Origin: Bacteroidales bacterium
GTDB lineage: Bacteria; Bacteroidota; Bacteroidia; Bacteroidales; WCHB1-69
Reading direction: 5' to 3'
NCBI GenBank assembly: GCA_016285085.1
Contig: JAEEQA010000015.1
Coordinates: 1-37,884, forward strand
DNA: 37,884 nucleotides
Below are positions 24,908 to 33,251 of the stretch, piece by piece; the stretch's first letter is position 1, and each line of letters starts with the position of its first letter. The translations under genes were made by a program, and so were the position numbers. A model generated the notes under the pieces. The model did not search any database. It was not told the DNA's origin and was given only the letters and a program-made list of their open reading frames with translations.

Positions 24908-26179
24908 CTATTTCCGAAGCAATTTCTCGAAAGGCACCTGCTCCCGTTGCGACCGAAGCAGCAGTGGCCGGTAGGTGTCTTTGTTGCCGAGTGTTTCATT
25001 CAGCGAAGTGATTTCCGGATCGGCGACGTAGCTGTCATCCAAGACGGACAGAGCCTCCTCTATGAAGCCCCAGCCAAAGTCGTAAAGATTGGCTTCGGTT
25101 ATCATCAACAGTATAATATCGTGGTCTTCAATAATTTCCGACAATTTTGATTTGTCGGCCCACACGATATTTTCCCAAATGTCGGGATAGACGGTACGGT
25201 TGTAGTACCAGAAGGTATTTTGGGAGAACAAGTTTTGGGATATGCCGCTATTCCAGATGCTCCAGTAGTAGCTGTCAGCGATGGTGAACACGCGGGGCCG
25301 GGCGTGCCTGCTGCTGTCGTAGAGGAAGGTGCGTATGGGGAAGTTCATCGTTTCATGCGGCAGTTCGCAAAGCAGGTTCATCGGTGGTTCCATGTCGAAA
25401 TCGAGGTCCTTGTTATAGGTGGAGTTGGAGTCGCCGAGAGCGAGGCAGTCGGGCAGGTCGATGGCACAGGTTTGTTCGATGAAGCGGGTGAGCGTGTCGG
25501 CGGCGAGCCATAGCCCATAGCTGCTCCAGTGTACCCCGTATTTCGAGTAAAGTTTGTGCGGGCGCAAGGGTTTCTGCTCCACAAAGTAGCGGTTGAGGTC
25601 CAAGCAACAGACACCCTGCCGGTTGCATTCACGGGTGAAACCCTCGTAATTGCTGATACCCTTCTTCTCGGGGTGATAACGGTCGGGGATAGCCTCCGGC
25701 GAGAAGGAGGCCTTGCCCGGTTCAAAAACAAGAATCAGGTGTTTATGGTATTGTTTTTCAAGAAGTTCCTGAAGGCGTTTCAGGTTCGCAACTTTTTTCC
25801 GGATGAAATATTCACCAATGTAGTTGTGCCCGAGATATTCCGTTATGTAGATTTCCTCAAAGAAGCAGTCGTTCTTCCCCAGCACCAATTTTTCGGTTTT
25901 ACTGTAGCGGAACGCCCTGAAATTGATTTCGTTATGAAGCCGGACCCAGTAATTGGAACACCCTATATTCTGTCGGACCAACTTGTCGGCGTTTTCCTGG
26001 AATTGGTTGGAGATGACCGATTTCCACGTAAGGGGTGCGTCACCCTTGTCTATATAGTCGATACCTTGCAGTTTGTTGCCTGAAATTTGGGGGAATTGCG
26101 ACAAAACAAGAGGAAAAAGCAACAAAACCATAATGAAAAGCCAAAGAAGGAAGGCGGTCTTATTGTGGTTTTGATTCAT
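24908..26179 (-). CDS. AlgX/AlgJ-like SGNH hydrolase-fold protein
   Basis: 423 residues. An N-terminal membrane anchor or uncleaved signal (TAFLLWLFIMVLLLFPLVLS, residues ~8-27) is followed by a region typical of AlgX/AlgJ proteins: FRAFRYSKTEKLVLGKNDCFF, a LDLNRYFVEQKP stretch, SKYGVHWSSYG near residue 220 carrying the catalytic-type His, then IADSYYWSIWN with a Ser in an SGNH block I-like position. Such proteins acetylate or modify extracellular polysaccharides together with an MBOAT acyltransferase. No MBOAT gene is adjacent. The gene converges on ftcD and ends 30 bp from it. Confidence 0.75.
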   Translation of the reverse strand: MNQNHNKTAFLLWLFIMVLLLFPLVLSQFPQISGNKLQGIDYIDKGDAPLTWKSVISNQFQENADKLVRQNIGCSNYWVRLHNEINFRAFRYSKTEKLVLGKNDCFFEEIYITEYLGHNYIGEYFIRKKVANLKRLQELLEKQYHKHLILVFEPGKASFSPEAIPDRYHPEKKGISNYEGFTRECNRQGVCCLDLNRYFVEQKPLRPHKLYSKYGVHWSSYGLWLAADTLTRFIEQTCAIDLPDCLALGDSNSTYNKDLDFDMEPPMNLLCELPHETMNFPIRTFLYDSSRHARPRVFTIADSYYWSIWNSGISQNLFSQNTFWYYNRTVYPDIWENIVWADKSKLSEIIEDHDIILLMITEANLYDFGWGFIEEALSVLDDSYVADPEITSLNETLGNKDTYRPLLLRSQREQVPFEKLLRK

Positions 26180-26290
26180 ATAAGAGATTCTTTTTCTTCT
26201 GTAAAACTTTCATTATTAACGAGATTCATTTAATAATATTATAAAATGAAAAAAATTTTTCTTCAATGTCTGATGTTTTAAAAAAAGTTG

Positions 26291-26298
26291 TATTTTTG
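26291..26298 (+). promoter_or_regulatory. Putative -7 element of tRNA-Phe
   Basis: TATTTTTG matches TAnnTTTG, 20 nt before the tRNA 5' end. Confidence 0.55.
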
Positions 26299-26318
26299 CA
26301 GCCTCAAAATCAAAGAGC

Positions 26319-26391
<73 letters not shown>

Positions 26392-26401
26392 CCCGAAAAA
26401 A

Positions 26402-26425
26402 GACCTTCCTGGAAGGTCTTTTTTT
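26402..26425 (+). terminator. Rho-independent terminator of tRNA-Phe
   Basis: A 7-bp hairpin (GACCTTC, loop CTG, GAAGGTC) is followed by seven T residues. Reversed, it is also preceded by an A run, so it may act in both directions. Confidence 0.85.
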
Positions 26426-26492
26426 GTTATGCACACTTTCATTTTTATATACTTTCTGACTTGATGAGCCTGCAACATTATGAACTTTGTTG

Positions 26493-26500
26493 TATTTTTG
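26493..26500 (+). promoter_or_regulatory. Putative -7 element of the S46 peptidase gene
   Basis: TATTTTTG matches TAnnTTTG, 41 nt before the ATG at 26542. Confidence 0.55.
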
Positions 26501-26541
26501 CGGCTTCAAAACAAGGAATCGTATAATTAATTCATATCACA

Positions 26542-28680
26542 ATGAGAAATAAGATCAATCTTTTGTGCATCATTTTTATGATGTTTGTCTTTTCCGTGCG
26601 TGCGGACGAAGGCATGTGGCTCCCCTATTCCATTAACGGACAGAATCTTGCCGATATGAAGCGGCTTGGTTGCAAGCTTACTGCGGAGCAGATTTTCAGT
26701 TTCAACCAGCCCAGTTTGAAGGATGCCATCGTGCAGTTCGGCGGCGGATGTACCGGCGAGCTGATCTCGCCCGAAGGCCTGCTGCTCACCAACCACCACT
26801 GCGGACTCTCCTACGTGCAGAGCCATGCTTCCGTGGAACACGACTATCTTCAGGACGGTTTCTGGGCCAGAAGCAAAGACCAAGAGCTTCCGAATGAAGG
26901 ACTTACCGTTTCTTTTCTTACTTATATCGAAGATGTTACCGCTGAAATTCTGAAAGGAGTGGACAACAACACCTCCGAAGCCGACCGCGCTGAGATTATC
27001 AAAGAGAACGGCAAGAAGATTATTGCCGACCGCAAGGGTAAACGCGACGTGAAGGTGGAAATCGTGCCTTTCTACCATGGCAACCAGTTCATCCTTTTTG
27101 TATATGACGTTTACAAAGATGTCCGTCTGGTGGCGTGCCCGCCGTGGGGCATCGGCAAGTTCGGCGCCGACACCGACAACTGGACGTGGCCGCGCCACAA
27201 GGGCGACTTCTGCATCTTCCGCGTCTATACTGCCCCCGACGGCTCTCCCGCAACCTACAGCAAGGACAACGTCCCGATGAAATCGAAGCACTACCTGCCG
27301 ATTTCGCTCAAGGGAGTGCAGCAGGGCGACTACACCATGATTCTCGGCTATCCGGGCTCCACCGACCGCTACTCGGCTTCGGGCTCCGTCCGGAACGTCA
27401 TCGAGCAGGAAGGCCCCGCCATCGTCAGCTGCCGCACCACCAAGCTGGAGCAGTACCGCAAGCACATGGACGCCGACCCCGCCGTCTTCATCCAGTATGC
27501 CTCCAAACAGGCCAGCGTCAGCAACTACTGGAAATACTACATCGGCCAGGTGAAACAGCTCCAGCGCAACAAGGTTTTGGAGAAACGCCTTGAACAGGAG
27601 AAGGCCTTCCGCGAGTGGGCTGCTCAGGACAAAGTCCGCCAAGCCAAATATGCCGGCATCTTCGATGAAATGGACAAATATTGGGAATATCAGTCACAGT
27701 TCACCAAAGCTTTGATCTATTACCGCGAGGCGGGTTGGCGCGGGGGCGAGGCCGTCGCTTTCGCAGTGAAATTCAGAGCGTTGAATTTCGCTTTGGCGCA
27801 AAAGGCCCCGCAAGAGAAAATTGATGCCTACGTCAAAAGTCTGAAAGCGGCATCGAAGGACTTTTTCAAAGATTACAACAAGGAACTCGACCGCGACGTG
27901 ACGATTGCGCTGCTGAACCTTTTCTACAAAGAGGTGGACCGCAACATGCAGTGCGGAGTCCTTCGGAAAGGGGACAAGACGGGCGGCGACTTCACCGCTT
28001 TTGTGGACAACGCCTTCGCCAAATCCATTTTTGTGGATGCCAATAAACTGAATGCCTGGCTCGACAATCCCAAATCGCTTGCAAAAGACCCGATTTTCGA
28101 TTTAATGTCCAACATTGTGGAAGCCTACGTCGAATTAAGTGACGTTGCAAGCAAAGTGGACTGTAGCCGTGCCGACCGCCTCTACATGGAGGGTCTGATG
28201 GAGATGCAGAAGGACCGCAACTTCTACCCCGACGCCAACTTTACCATGCGCCTCACTTACGGCAGCGTGCAGGATTGCAAGCCGACCGACGGCGTGGAGT
28301 ACAGCTACGTCACCACCCTCGACGGCGTGATGCAGAAGTACGTGCCCGGCAACTGGGAATTCGACGTGCCGAAAGACCTCATCAAGCTGTGGGAGAACCA
28401 CGACTACGGCCGCTACGCCGACAAAAACGGCAACCTGATTGTGAACTTCATCACCACCAACGACATCACGGGCGGCAACTCCGGCAGTCCGGTGATCGAC
28501 GCCAACGGCAACCTCATCGGTCTGGCCTTCGACGGCAACTGGGAGGCCATGAGCGGCGACATCTCCTTCGAGAACCAGGTGCAGCGCACCATCTGCATGG
28601 ACATGCGCTACCTGCTGTTCATCATCGACAAGATGGCCAACGCCCAGAACCTGATGCAGGAGCTGACGATTGTGGAGTGA
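26542..28680 (+). CDS. S46 family dipeptidyl-peptidase, probably DPP7-like
   Basis: 712 residues. S46 enzymes remove dipeptides from peptide N-termini in the periplasm and feed amino-acid-fermenting Bacteroidetes. A signal peptide (LLCIIFMMFVFSVRA) precedes DEGMWLPY. The catalytic His is in NHHCGL (86) and the Ser in GGNSGSPV (Ser647); CTGELISPEGLLLTN and TDNWTWPRHKGDF are family hallmarks. The position 18 residues after the catalytic Ser, which is Arg in the Asp/Glu-specific DPP11 and Gly in DPP7, reads as Gly665 here (FDGNWE), so preference for hydrophobic P1 residues is more likely. That subtype call is inference from spacing. Monocistronic with its own promoter. Confidence 0.92.
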   Translation: MRNKINLLCIIFMMFVFSVRADEGMWLPYSINGQNLADMKRLGCKLTAEQIFSFNQPSLKDAIVQFGGGCTGELISPEGLLLTNHHCGLSYVQSHASVEHDYLQDGFWARSKDQELPNEGLTVSFLTYIEDVTAEILKGVDNNTSEADRAEIIKENGKKIIADRKGKRDVKVEIVPFYHGNQFILFVYDVYKDVRLVACPPWGIGKFGADTDNWTWPRHKGDFCIFRVYTAPDGSPATYSKDNVPMKSKHYLPISLKGVQQGDYTMILGYPGSTDRYSASGSVRNVIEQEGPAIVSCRTTKLEQYRKHMDADPAVFIQYASKQASVSNYWKYYIGQVKQLQRNKVLEKRLEQEKAFREWAAQDKVRQAKYAGIFDEMDKYWEYQSQFTKALIYYREAGWRGGEAVAFAVKFRALNFALAQKAPQEKIDAYVKSLKAASKDFFKDYNKELDRDVTIALLNLFYKEVDRNMQCGVLRKGDKTGGDFTAFVDNAFAKSIFVDANKLNAWLDNPKSLAKDPIFDLMSNIVEAYVELSDVASKVDCSRADRLYMEGLMEMQKDRNFYPDANFTMRLTYGSVQDCKPTDGVEYSYVTTLDGVMQKYVPGNWEFDVPKDLIKLWENHDYGRYADKNGNLIVNFITTNDITGGNSGSPVIDANGNLIGLAFDGNWEAMSGDISFENQVQRTICMDMRYLLFIIDKMANAQNLMQELTIVE

Positions 28681-28752
28681 TTCAGTCGGTTTTAACGGCA
28701 CACACAGCGGCATAACGACACCGACCCAAAACACTGAATTCAAAAAAAAATT

Positions 28753-29649
28753 ATGAAAATTGAGACTTCCTATGAAGAACTTCCCATTGCTGATTTCGTC
28801 GGTATCATCCTTGTCGGGGATGAGCGTGCGGACGAGGCAATGTACTATCTGCTGTACCAGCGGCTCTATCCGCAGCTGCGGAAGCGGTTTGAAGTTGTTA
28901 AAAACCAACTTCTTGACGATTTCGATGACGTGCTGGTTGACTTCCTGTTCTATCTGCGGGACGGGAGGGACAGCGACGAGGGCAATCCTTACCCGTCGCT
29001 TCGGCGCATCCGGAATCGGGAGACTTTTGGAGGATGGCTTCTCAACACATTCCGCAACTACCTCAGCGTGAGGGCTGCAAAGGAGAATCGGCTCTCGTAT
29101 TCGGAACACGACTTCAACGACAATATCAGTGAAGACACCGCTCCCTCCATCCTGACCGACGAGCAAAAACTCTCCTTTGCGGCCGACCTGATTGCCTACG
29201 CCCATCAGGTGATGTCTCCCCGCGACAATTTCATTTTCTTCCGCACCCTGCTCACGCTGCTAAACAAGCAGGCGGCATTGTCCAGCGAGGCCGTGGCACA
29301 AGCCCTTGGCATGACCGACATTGCCTACCGCGTGTCTGTGCACCGCATGAAGGGCAGTTTGACGAAGTACCGCACCCGCTTGCTTCAAGGCGAAAACCTG
29401 CCCCTTGACGAACCGCATCGTGAAATGTCCCGCCGCATCAACGAAGAGTTCACCCACCTTTATCCGACACTGTTCCATTATTACGAACAAATCATTGACA
29501 CACTGGATAGTGCCGCTGCCATCAGGAAGCTCCGTGAGAAGTATCTTGCTGCCACGGGCACCGAGGCCCACGAGCCCGAAGCGACCTATGCCGCACCACT
29601 TTCCAAATCGGCGCTTTGGAACAAACTGACTTTGTTCCTCAAAGGGTAA
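28753..29649 (+). CDS. Divergent sigma-70 family (ECF-like) RNA polymerase sigma factor
   Basis: 298 residues. The N-terminal ~110 residues resemble sigma region 2 (YLLYQRLYPQLRKRF, DDFDDVLVDFLFYLR, FGGWLLNTFRNYLSVRA). Residues ~145-215 contain a region 4-like helix-turn-helix (SEAVAQALGMTDIAYRVSVHRMKGSLTKYR). A C-terminal extension of about 80 residues is unassigned. No anti-sigma factor follows. The distance from standard ECF factors makes it possible that this is a sigma-like regulator with narrow targets. It follows the S46 gene by 72 bp. Confidence 0.7.
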   Translation: MKIETSYEELPIADFVGIILVGDERADEAMYYLLYQRLYPQLRKRFEVVKNQLLDDFDDVLVDFLFYLRDGRDSDEGNPYPSLRRIRNRETFGGWLLNTFRNYLSVRAAKENRLSYSEHDFNDNISEDTAPSILTDEQKLSFAADLIAYAHQVMSPRDNFIFFRTLLTLLNKQAALSSEAVAQALGMTDIAYRVSVHRMKGSLTKYRTRLLQGENLPLDEPHREMSRRINEEFTHLYPTLFHYYEQIIDTLDSAAAIRKLREKYLAATGTEAHEPEATYAAPLSKSALWNKLTLFLKG

Positions 29650-29707
29650 ACTGTATTGATCCCTTACATAAGTTCAAAGGCATATCAAATCCATACGGCA
29701 CTATAAC

Positions 29708-30256
29708 CTAATCGGTAATATAAACGAACAAGCTGTCGGACAAACGGTAGTCGGCAAGTTTTTCCCGGATGATGCGCGTGAAGAATGCAAACAAATCGTT
29801 GTAACCTTCCATAAAAATCTTCCCGTCAATGCTTAAAAGGACAAGGTCCAGATGGAGATATAAATCGCGATATGGATTATCGGGAATCTCCATTGGAAAG
29901 TATTGAAGAAAATCAGACTGGTAGCATTCGTATTGTTTCTTGTCTGCGAGGTCGATCCATTCTTGCAGGTTATTGGTCTTCGACATCTCTTTTATGGCAT
30001 CCGCCTGCCCATAATCGCTGGTATATCGAAGTTTGTAAAATGAATCCAAAAATTGCAGCCATTCTTTTTCGGCCACTTCAGGATTCAGACAGAGGTCGAT
30101 ACGTTCGTCTGTTTCTTCCATCTGATAGATTCCATTTCGGTTGAATGTCTGTTCAAAATGCTTCTTGAAGTTGCCAATGCTTTTGAACGCCTCCTTCACA
30201 TTCTTCACGTTTGCAGAGATGCGTGTGGCAATGCCAATAAATAAATATTGTCCCAT
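29708..30256 (-). CDS. Hypothetical protein of the 30-kb island
   Basis: 182 residues from the ATG at 30256 (MGQYLFIGIATRISANVKN). An upstream ATG at 30295 is less likely, since the MGQYLFIG start looks like a genuine beta-strand N-terminus. It is acidic, with no signal peptide or membrane segment, and not recognised. It points away from the palindromic region R1 (30318-30417), opposite the gene at 30440. Low GC, like its neighbours to the right and unlike the sigma factor gene to the left. Confidence 0.65.
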   Translation of the reverse strand: MGQYLFIGIATRISANVKNVKEAFKSIGNFKKHFEQTFNRNGIYQMEETDERIDLCLNPEVAEKEWLQFLDSFYKLRYTSDYGQADAIKEMSKTNNLQEWIDLADKKQYECYQSDFLQYFPMEIPDNPYRDLYLHLDLVLLSIDGKIFMEGYNDLFAFFTRIIREKLADYRLSDSLFVYITD

Positions 30257-30317
30257 ATTACTGTTTTTTAGTTGATGAATATTTGACAGCAGCAAGCACC
30301 TTGCTCGCTGCGCTTTT

Positions 30318-30417
30318 CACCCCTATAGTATTGTCATTTCCCAAATTGTTACACACCCTTGAAAAAATTTTTTTCAAAATTTAGATGTAACATTTCCGGT
30401 TTGTGCATACTTATAGG
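30318..30417. repeat. Nested palindromic repeat R1
   Basis: An outer inverted repeat TGTTACA (30347) / TGTAACA (30386) encloses an inner palindrome TTGAAAAAATTTTTTTCAA (30359-30377). About 85% identical to R2 at 31670-31770. It stands in the gap between divergent genes starting at 30256 and 30440. Confidence 0.8.
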
Positions 30418-30439
30418 AAAAACGAAAAATGTGATAGCT

Positions 30440-30940
30440 ATGAGTTTGGATTTATACATCAAATCGGGAAAAACCAAACAGGAAGGCGGCACTGGGGTTT
30501 ATGTCAGAGAAAACGGCAAAACAGTCGAGTTAAAGACGCTGGATGAAGTCAAAAAGCATTTCCCTAATGCTGATTTCAGTCATATAAGGGAGGATATATA
30601 CGAAACTAATATCGTGTGGCATGAAAATATTACGCACAATCTGGGGGAGATGGCACGCAATGTTCCCATCGGTTGCCTGAGCCTATACGACTATCTGTGG
30701 CATCCCAAAGAGCACGGTTTTGAGAAAGTGTCAGAAGAATACAGAAAAGGAATCTTTGACGGATTGCAGTTTTTGAAGAATCACAAAGAAGAACTTTTAG
30801 CCTTTGAACCACCTGCTGACCCTGACACTGGCAAACGGTGGGGAGATTACAACGTGTTAGTGTCGTTCTGTGACTCTCTCGCATTATGTTTGTCGGAGTT
30901 AAACCTCTCTGAAGTATGTGAGATAGAATCGGATGTATGA
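30440..30940 (+). CDS. Hypothetical protein, MSLDLYIKS-type
   Basis: 166 residues starting MSLDLYIKSGKTKQEGGTGVYVRENG. A longer frame starting at 30359 is rejected because it would begin inside the palindrome R1. I recognise this opening, followed by a LDEVKKHFPNADFSHI helix and WHENITHNLGEMA, as a small family seen in Bacteroidetes and phages, but know no function for it. A C-terminal helix is likely (NVLVSFCDSLALCLSELNL). Low GC. Confidence 0.7.
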   Translation: MSLDLYIKSGKTKQEGGTGVYVRENGKTVELKTLDEVKKHFPNADFSHIREDIYETNIVWHENITHNLGEMARNVPIGCLSLYDYLWHPKEHGFEKVSEEYRKGIFDGLQFLKNHKEELLAFEPPADPDTGKRWGDYNVLVSFCDSLALCLSELNLSEVCEIESDV

Positions 30941-30995
30941 GCAGAAAGGGTAATGGGAAAATCTTTCAAAAATGAATATTTTGATTGCGTTGTCC

Positions 30996-31655
30996 CTATT
31001 TTTCCGCCAGCAATGATTTATACAGATCAACAATCTTGCGCATCGTCCTGATGTATAGTTTCAGTTCGGCGGATGTGAGAGGACTGCGTTTCCCAGTCAT
31101 AAGACTGATTTCTTGAAATTGGTTCACAAAGTCGTGGTAGTCTATGGAACCAATCTGATAAAGCAACAACGTCTCCGCAAAAACAGAATAATTCAAGTTG
31201 CTGAAAGCCTTGAATGTATAATAGTCATCGGCTTCGTACACCATTTCGCAAAACCGTTGTGCCACTGTTGGACAAAAGAATCTCCCATCAAAAATATTTA
31301 GATAGAGTTCATATTCCTTGTAAGCATCAATGGATTCATCCACATATTCCGCAGATGTGCGCATAAAATATGCCGGCGAAGTATGGCATGTGGGCACTAA
31401 CTGGTTTAAAAGATCTGCCAACTTTTCCGCTTGTGCGTATGATTCAGGGTGCTCACTGATCGCCAAATATCGCAAGTCGGACATCATGTGGTATCGTCCG
31501 TACACGAGTGTCAGTTTGCAAGCCAGCATGGCATCCAACGCGCGGAGCAGCCATCTTTCAGTGCGTGACTCCAGCGGCAGTAAATGCCGCATTGTCTTCT
31601 CTGAAAAATAGCCTTGAGGAACTGTTTGACCTGCATTATACATATCATTAATCAT
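30996..31655 (-). CDS. Hypothetical helical protein
   Basis: 219 residues (MINDMYNAGQTVPQGYFSEK), predicted mostly helical from the periodicity of hydrophobic residues, with no signal peptide and no recognised domain. It is divergent from the broken gene at 31795, with repeat R2 in between, mirroring the arrangement around R1. It ends 56 bp after the stop of the plus-strand gene at 30940 (convergent). Not a visible paralogue of the 29708 gene. Confidence 0.65.
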   Translation of the reverse strand: MINDMYNAGQTVPQGYFSEKTMRHLLPLESRTERWLLRALDAMLACKLTLVYGRYHMMSDLRYLAISEHPESYAQAEKLADLLNQLVPTCHTSPAYFMRTSAEYVDESIDAYKEYELYLNIFDGRFFCPTVAQRFCEMVYEADDYYTFKAFSNLNYSVFAETLLLYQIGSIDYHDFVNQFQEISLMTGKRSPLTSAELKLYIRTMRKIVDLYKSLLAEK

Positions 31656-31669
31656 TGTTCTCCATTTGT

Positions 31670-31770
31670 CAACCCTATGGTATTGTTATTCCCAAAAATG
31701 TTACACACCCCTGAAAAAAATTTTTTTCAAAATTCAGATGTAACATTTCCAGTTTTTGCATACTTATTGG
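31670..31770. repeat. Nested palindromic repeat R2
   Basis: The same outer inverted repeat (TGTTACA at 31699, TGTAACA at 31739) and inner A7T7 palindrome as R1. About 85% identical to R1 over 100 bp, same orientation, 1.35 kb apart. Confidence 0.8.
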
Positions 31771-31794
31771 TAAAGCAAATAAAAACGCAACTAC

Positions 31795-32324
31795 ATGGGA
31801 CAGCGAACAAACATTCTCCTGCAAATCGAAGGGCGCAGCGGTGCACGCTTAAACCGCGTTTACCACCTCCACTGGGGCTATACAAATATATGCCTATGGC
31901 CTTTCTCCACCTCCTTTCCAGTCAATACTTCCGACGAAGCACGATGGACATTTTTGAATTCTTTACCTCTGTCCTCAAGCTAGATGGCATCATAGACATA
32001 GAAAAAGAGTGGGGGTGTTACGATTTCAGCAAGCTCGTTGACTGCCAAAGTGCATTAGAGCATTGTGACAACAATAATGGGGCAATGGTCGTCATTATCA
32101 AGGAAGAGGAGAGGAAAATTGTTTTTCCCTCATACAAGTTGGGGTTTCTGCTGGGTCCAGAGGATGCGGAAGGAGAAAAACCCTTCGCACGATGGGTAAA
32201 ACTCCAAGAGTTCTTACGACACCAGTGTAGATACGATGAACAGCGTGACGACATCTTCGCCCATGCCTTTGATGCACTCACCGCCTTTTCAGGAACGCAA
32301 TACCTTTCGGAACCACTGCATTGA
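31795..32324 (+). pseudogene. Frameshifted hypothetical gene (MGQRTNILLQIEG start)
   Basis: The frame opening at 31795 (MGQRTNILLQIEGRSGARL, then VYHLHWGYT) has a stop at 31981. The neighbouring frame carries the natural continuation KYMPMAFLHLLSSQYFR, then MDIFEFFTSVLKLDGIID, and runs to 32324. One missing base near 31880-31890 would join them into a protein of about 175 residues. The downstream part alone could restart at ATG 31944 (126 residues). The start falls just behind repeat R2, as the gene at 30440 does behind R1. Whether the shift is a real mutation, a sequencing error or programmed is not decidable; no classical slippery site was seen. Confidence 0.55.
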
Positions 32325-32367
32325 GGATTTTAAATACTGGGAAATGCTATTTTTTCAAGAAAAGATG

Positions 32368-32375
32368 TATTTTTG
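32368..32375 (+). promoter_or_regulatory. Putative -7 element of the AlkD-like gene
   Basis: TATTTTTG matches TAnnTTTG, 26 nt before the ATG at 32402. It argues for that start over the longer frame. Confidence 0.5.
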
Positions 32376-32401
32376 CCACCCTCTTGCAAATAGGAACAAT
32401 C

Positions 32402-33190
32402 ATGCCCCACCCCACCGCCCCCGACATCATCGCCTACATGGAATCCCTGCGCAACGAGAAGCAGCGGGCCGTGCTGATGCGGTTTTTCAAGACGAGGCCG
32501 GGACAGTACGGCGAGGGCGACGAGTTCCTCGGTCTCAAGGTGCCGCAGACCCGCGAAATAGTGAAGGCCGCCGCCAAGGACTTCCCGCTTGAGGAGGTGC
32601 CGGAACTGCTGATGTCGCACTGGCACGAGGTGCGCCTCTGCGGACTGCTGATCCTCGTCGCGAAGTTCGAGAAACTATGCACCAAACGGCTGGCGAACAA
32701 CCCAAAGGCAGCCCGCCAACGGGACGAAATCCTCACCCTTTATCTGCAACACGCCGAGCAAGCCAACAACTGGGACTTGGTGGATCTGTCCACCCATAAG
32801 ATTTTGGGCAACTGGCTATTGCTTCCTACCCTCCTTGGTGGGAAGGAACTGGACATGCACGAAGATTACAAGGTGCAGGTGATGGACGAGCTGGCCGCCA
32901 GCCCCTGCCTCTGGAAGCAGCGGATGAGCATGGTCTGCACGTGGAAAACCATCCAGCAGGGCGACTCATGGTGGTGCCTGCGCTACGCGGAAAAACACCT
33001 CCACCACCCGCACGACCTGATGCAGAAGGCCGTCGGCTGGATGCTGCGCGAGATGGGCAAACGGGTGAGTGTGGATCTGCTGCGCGAATTTCTCCGCCTG
33101 CACGCCCACGAGATGCCCCGCACCGCCCTCCGCTACGCCATCGAACAACTAGACGACGAGGAGCGCCGGCATTGGATGACACTGGTTTGA
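32402..33190 (+). CDS. DNA alkylation repair protein, AlkD-like
   Basis: 262 residues from the ATG at 32402 (MPHPTAPDIIAYMESLRNEK), entirely helical HEAT-like repeats. AlkD glycosylases remove bulky alkylated bases without flipping the base out. The ANNWDLVDLS segment carries the conserved Trp and Asp of the active-site groove, and MSMVCTWKTIQQG follows. Length agrees with the family (about 230-260). The gene is GC-rich, marking the right-hand border of the low-GC island at 29.7-32.3 kb. With ogt (35490) it gives two alkylation-repair genes within 4 kb, though not in one operon. Confidence 0.88.
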   Translation: MPHPTAPDIIAYMESLRNEKQRAVLMRFFKTRPGQYGEGDEFLGLKVPQTREIVKAAAKDFPLEEVPELLMSHWHEVRLCGLLILVAKFEKLCTKRLANNPKAARQRDEILTLYLQHAEQANNWDLVDLSTHKILGNWLLLPTLLGGKELDMHEDYKVQVMDELAASPCLWKQRMSMVCTWKTIQQGDSWWCLRYAEKHLHHPHDLMQKAVGWMLREMGKRVSVDLLREFLRLHAHEMPRTALRYAIEQLDDEERRHWMTLV

Positions 33191-33251
33191 GAATGACCAG
33201 TGCAATATTTGGATTCTTTTTGCGTCTTACCCAGTGTCAACCGCATCAAAA

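Noticed and set aside
30347..30392. TGTTACA...TGTAACA of R1 and R2 as an integron attC site
   Set aside because: The arms do not fit the GTTRRRY/RYYYAAC core pattern, and no integron integrase is visible.
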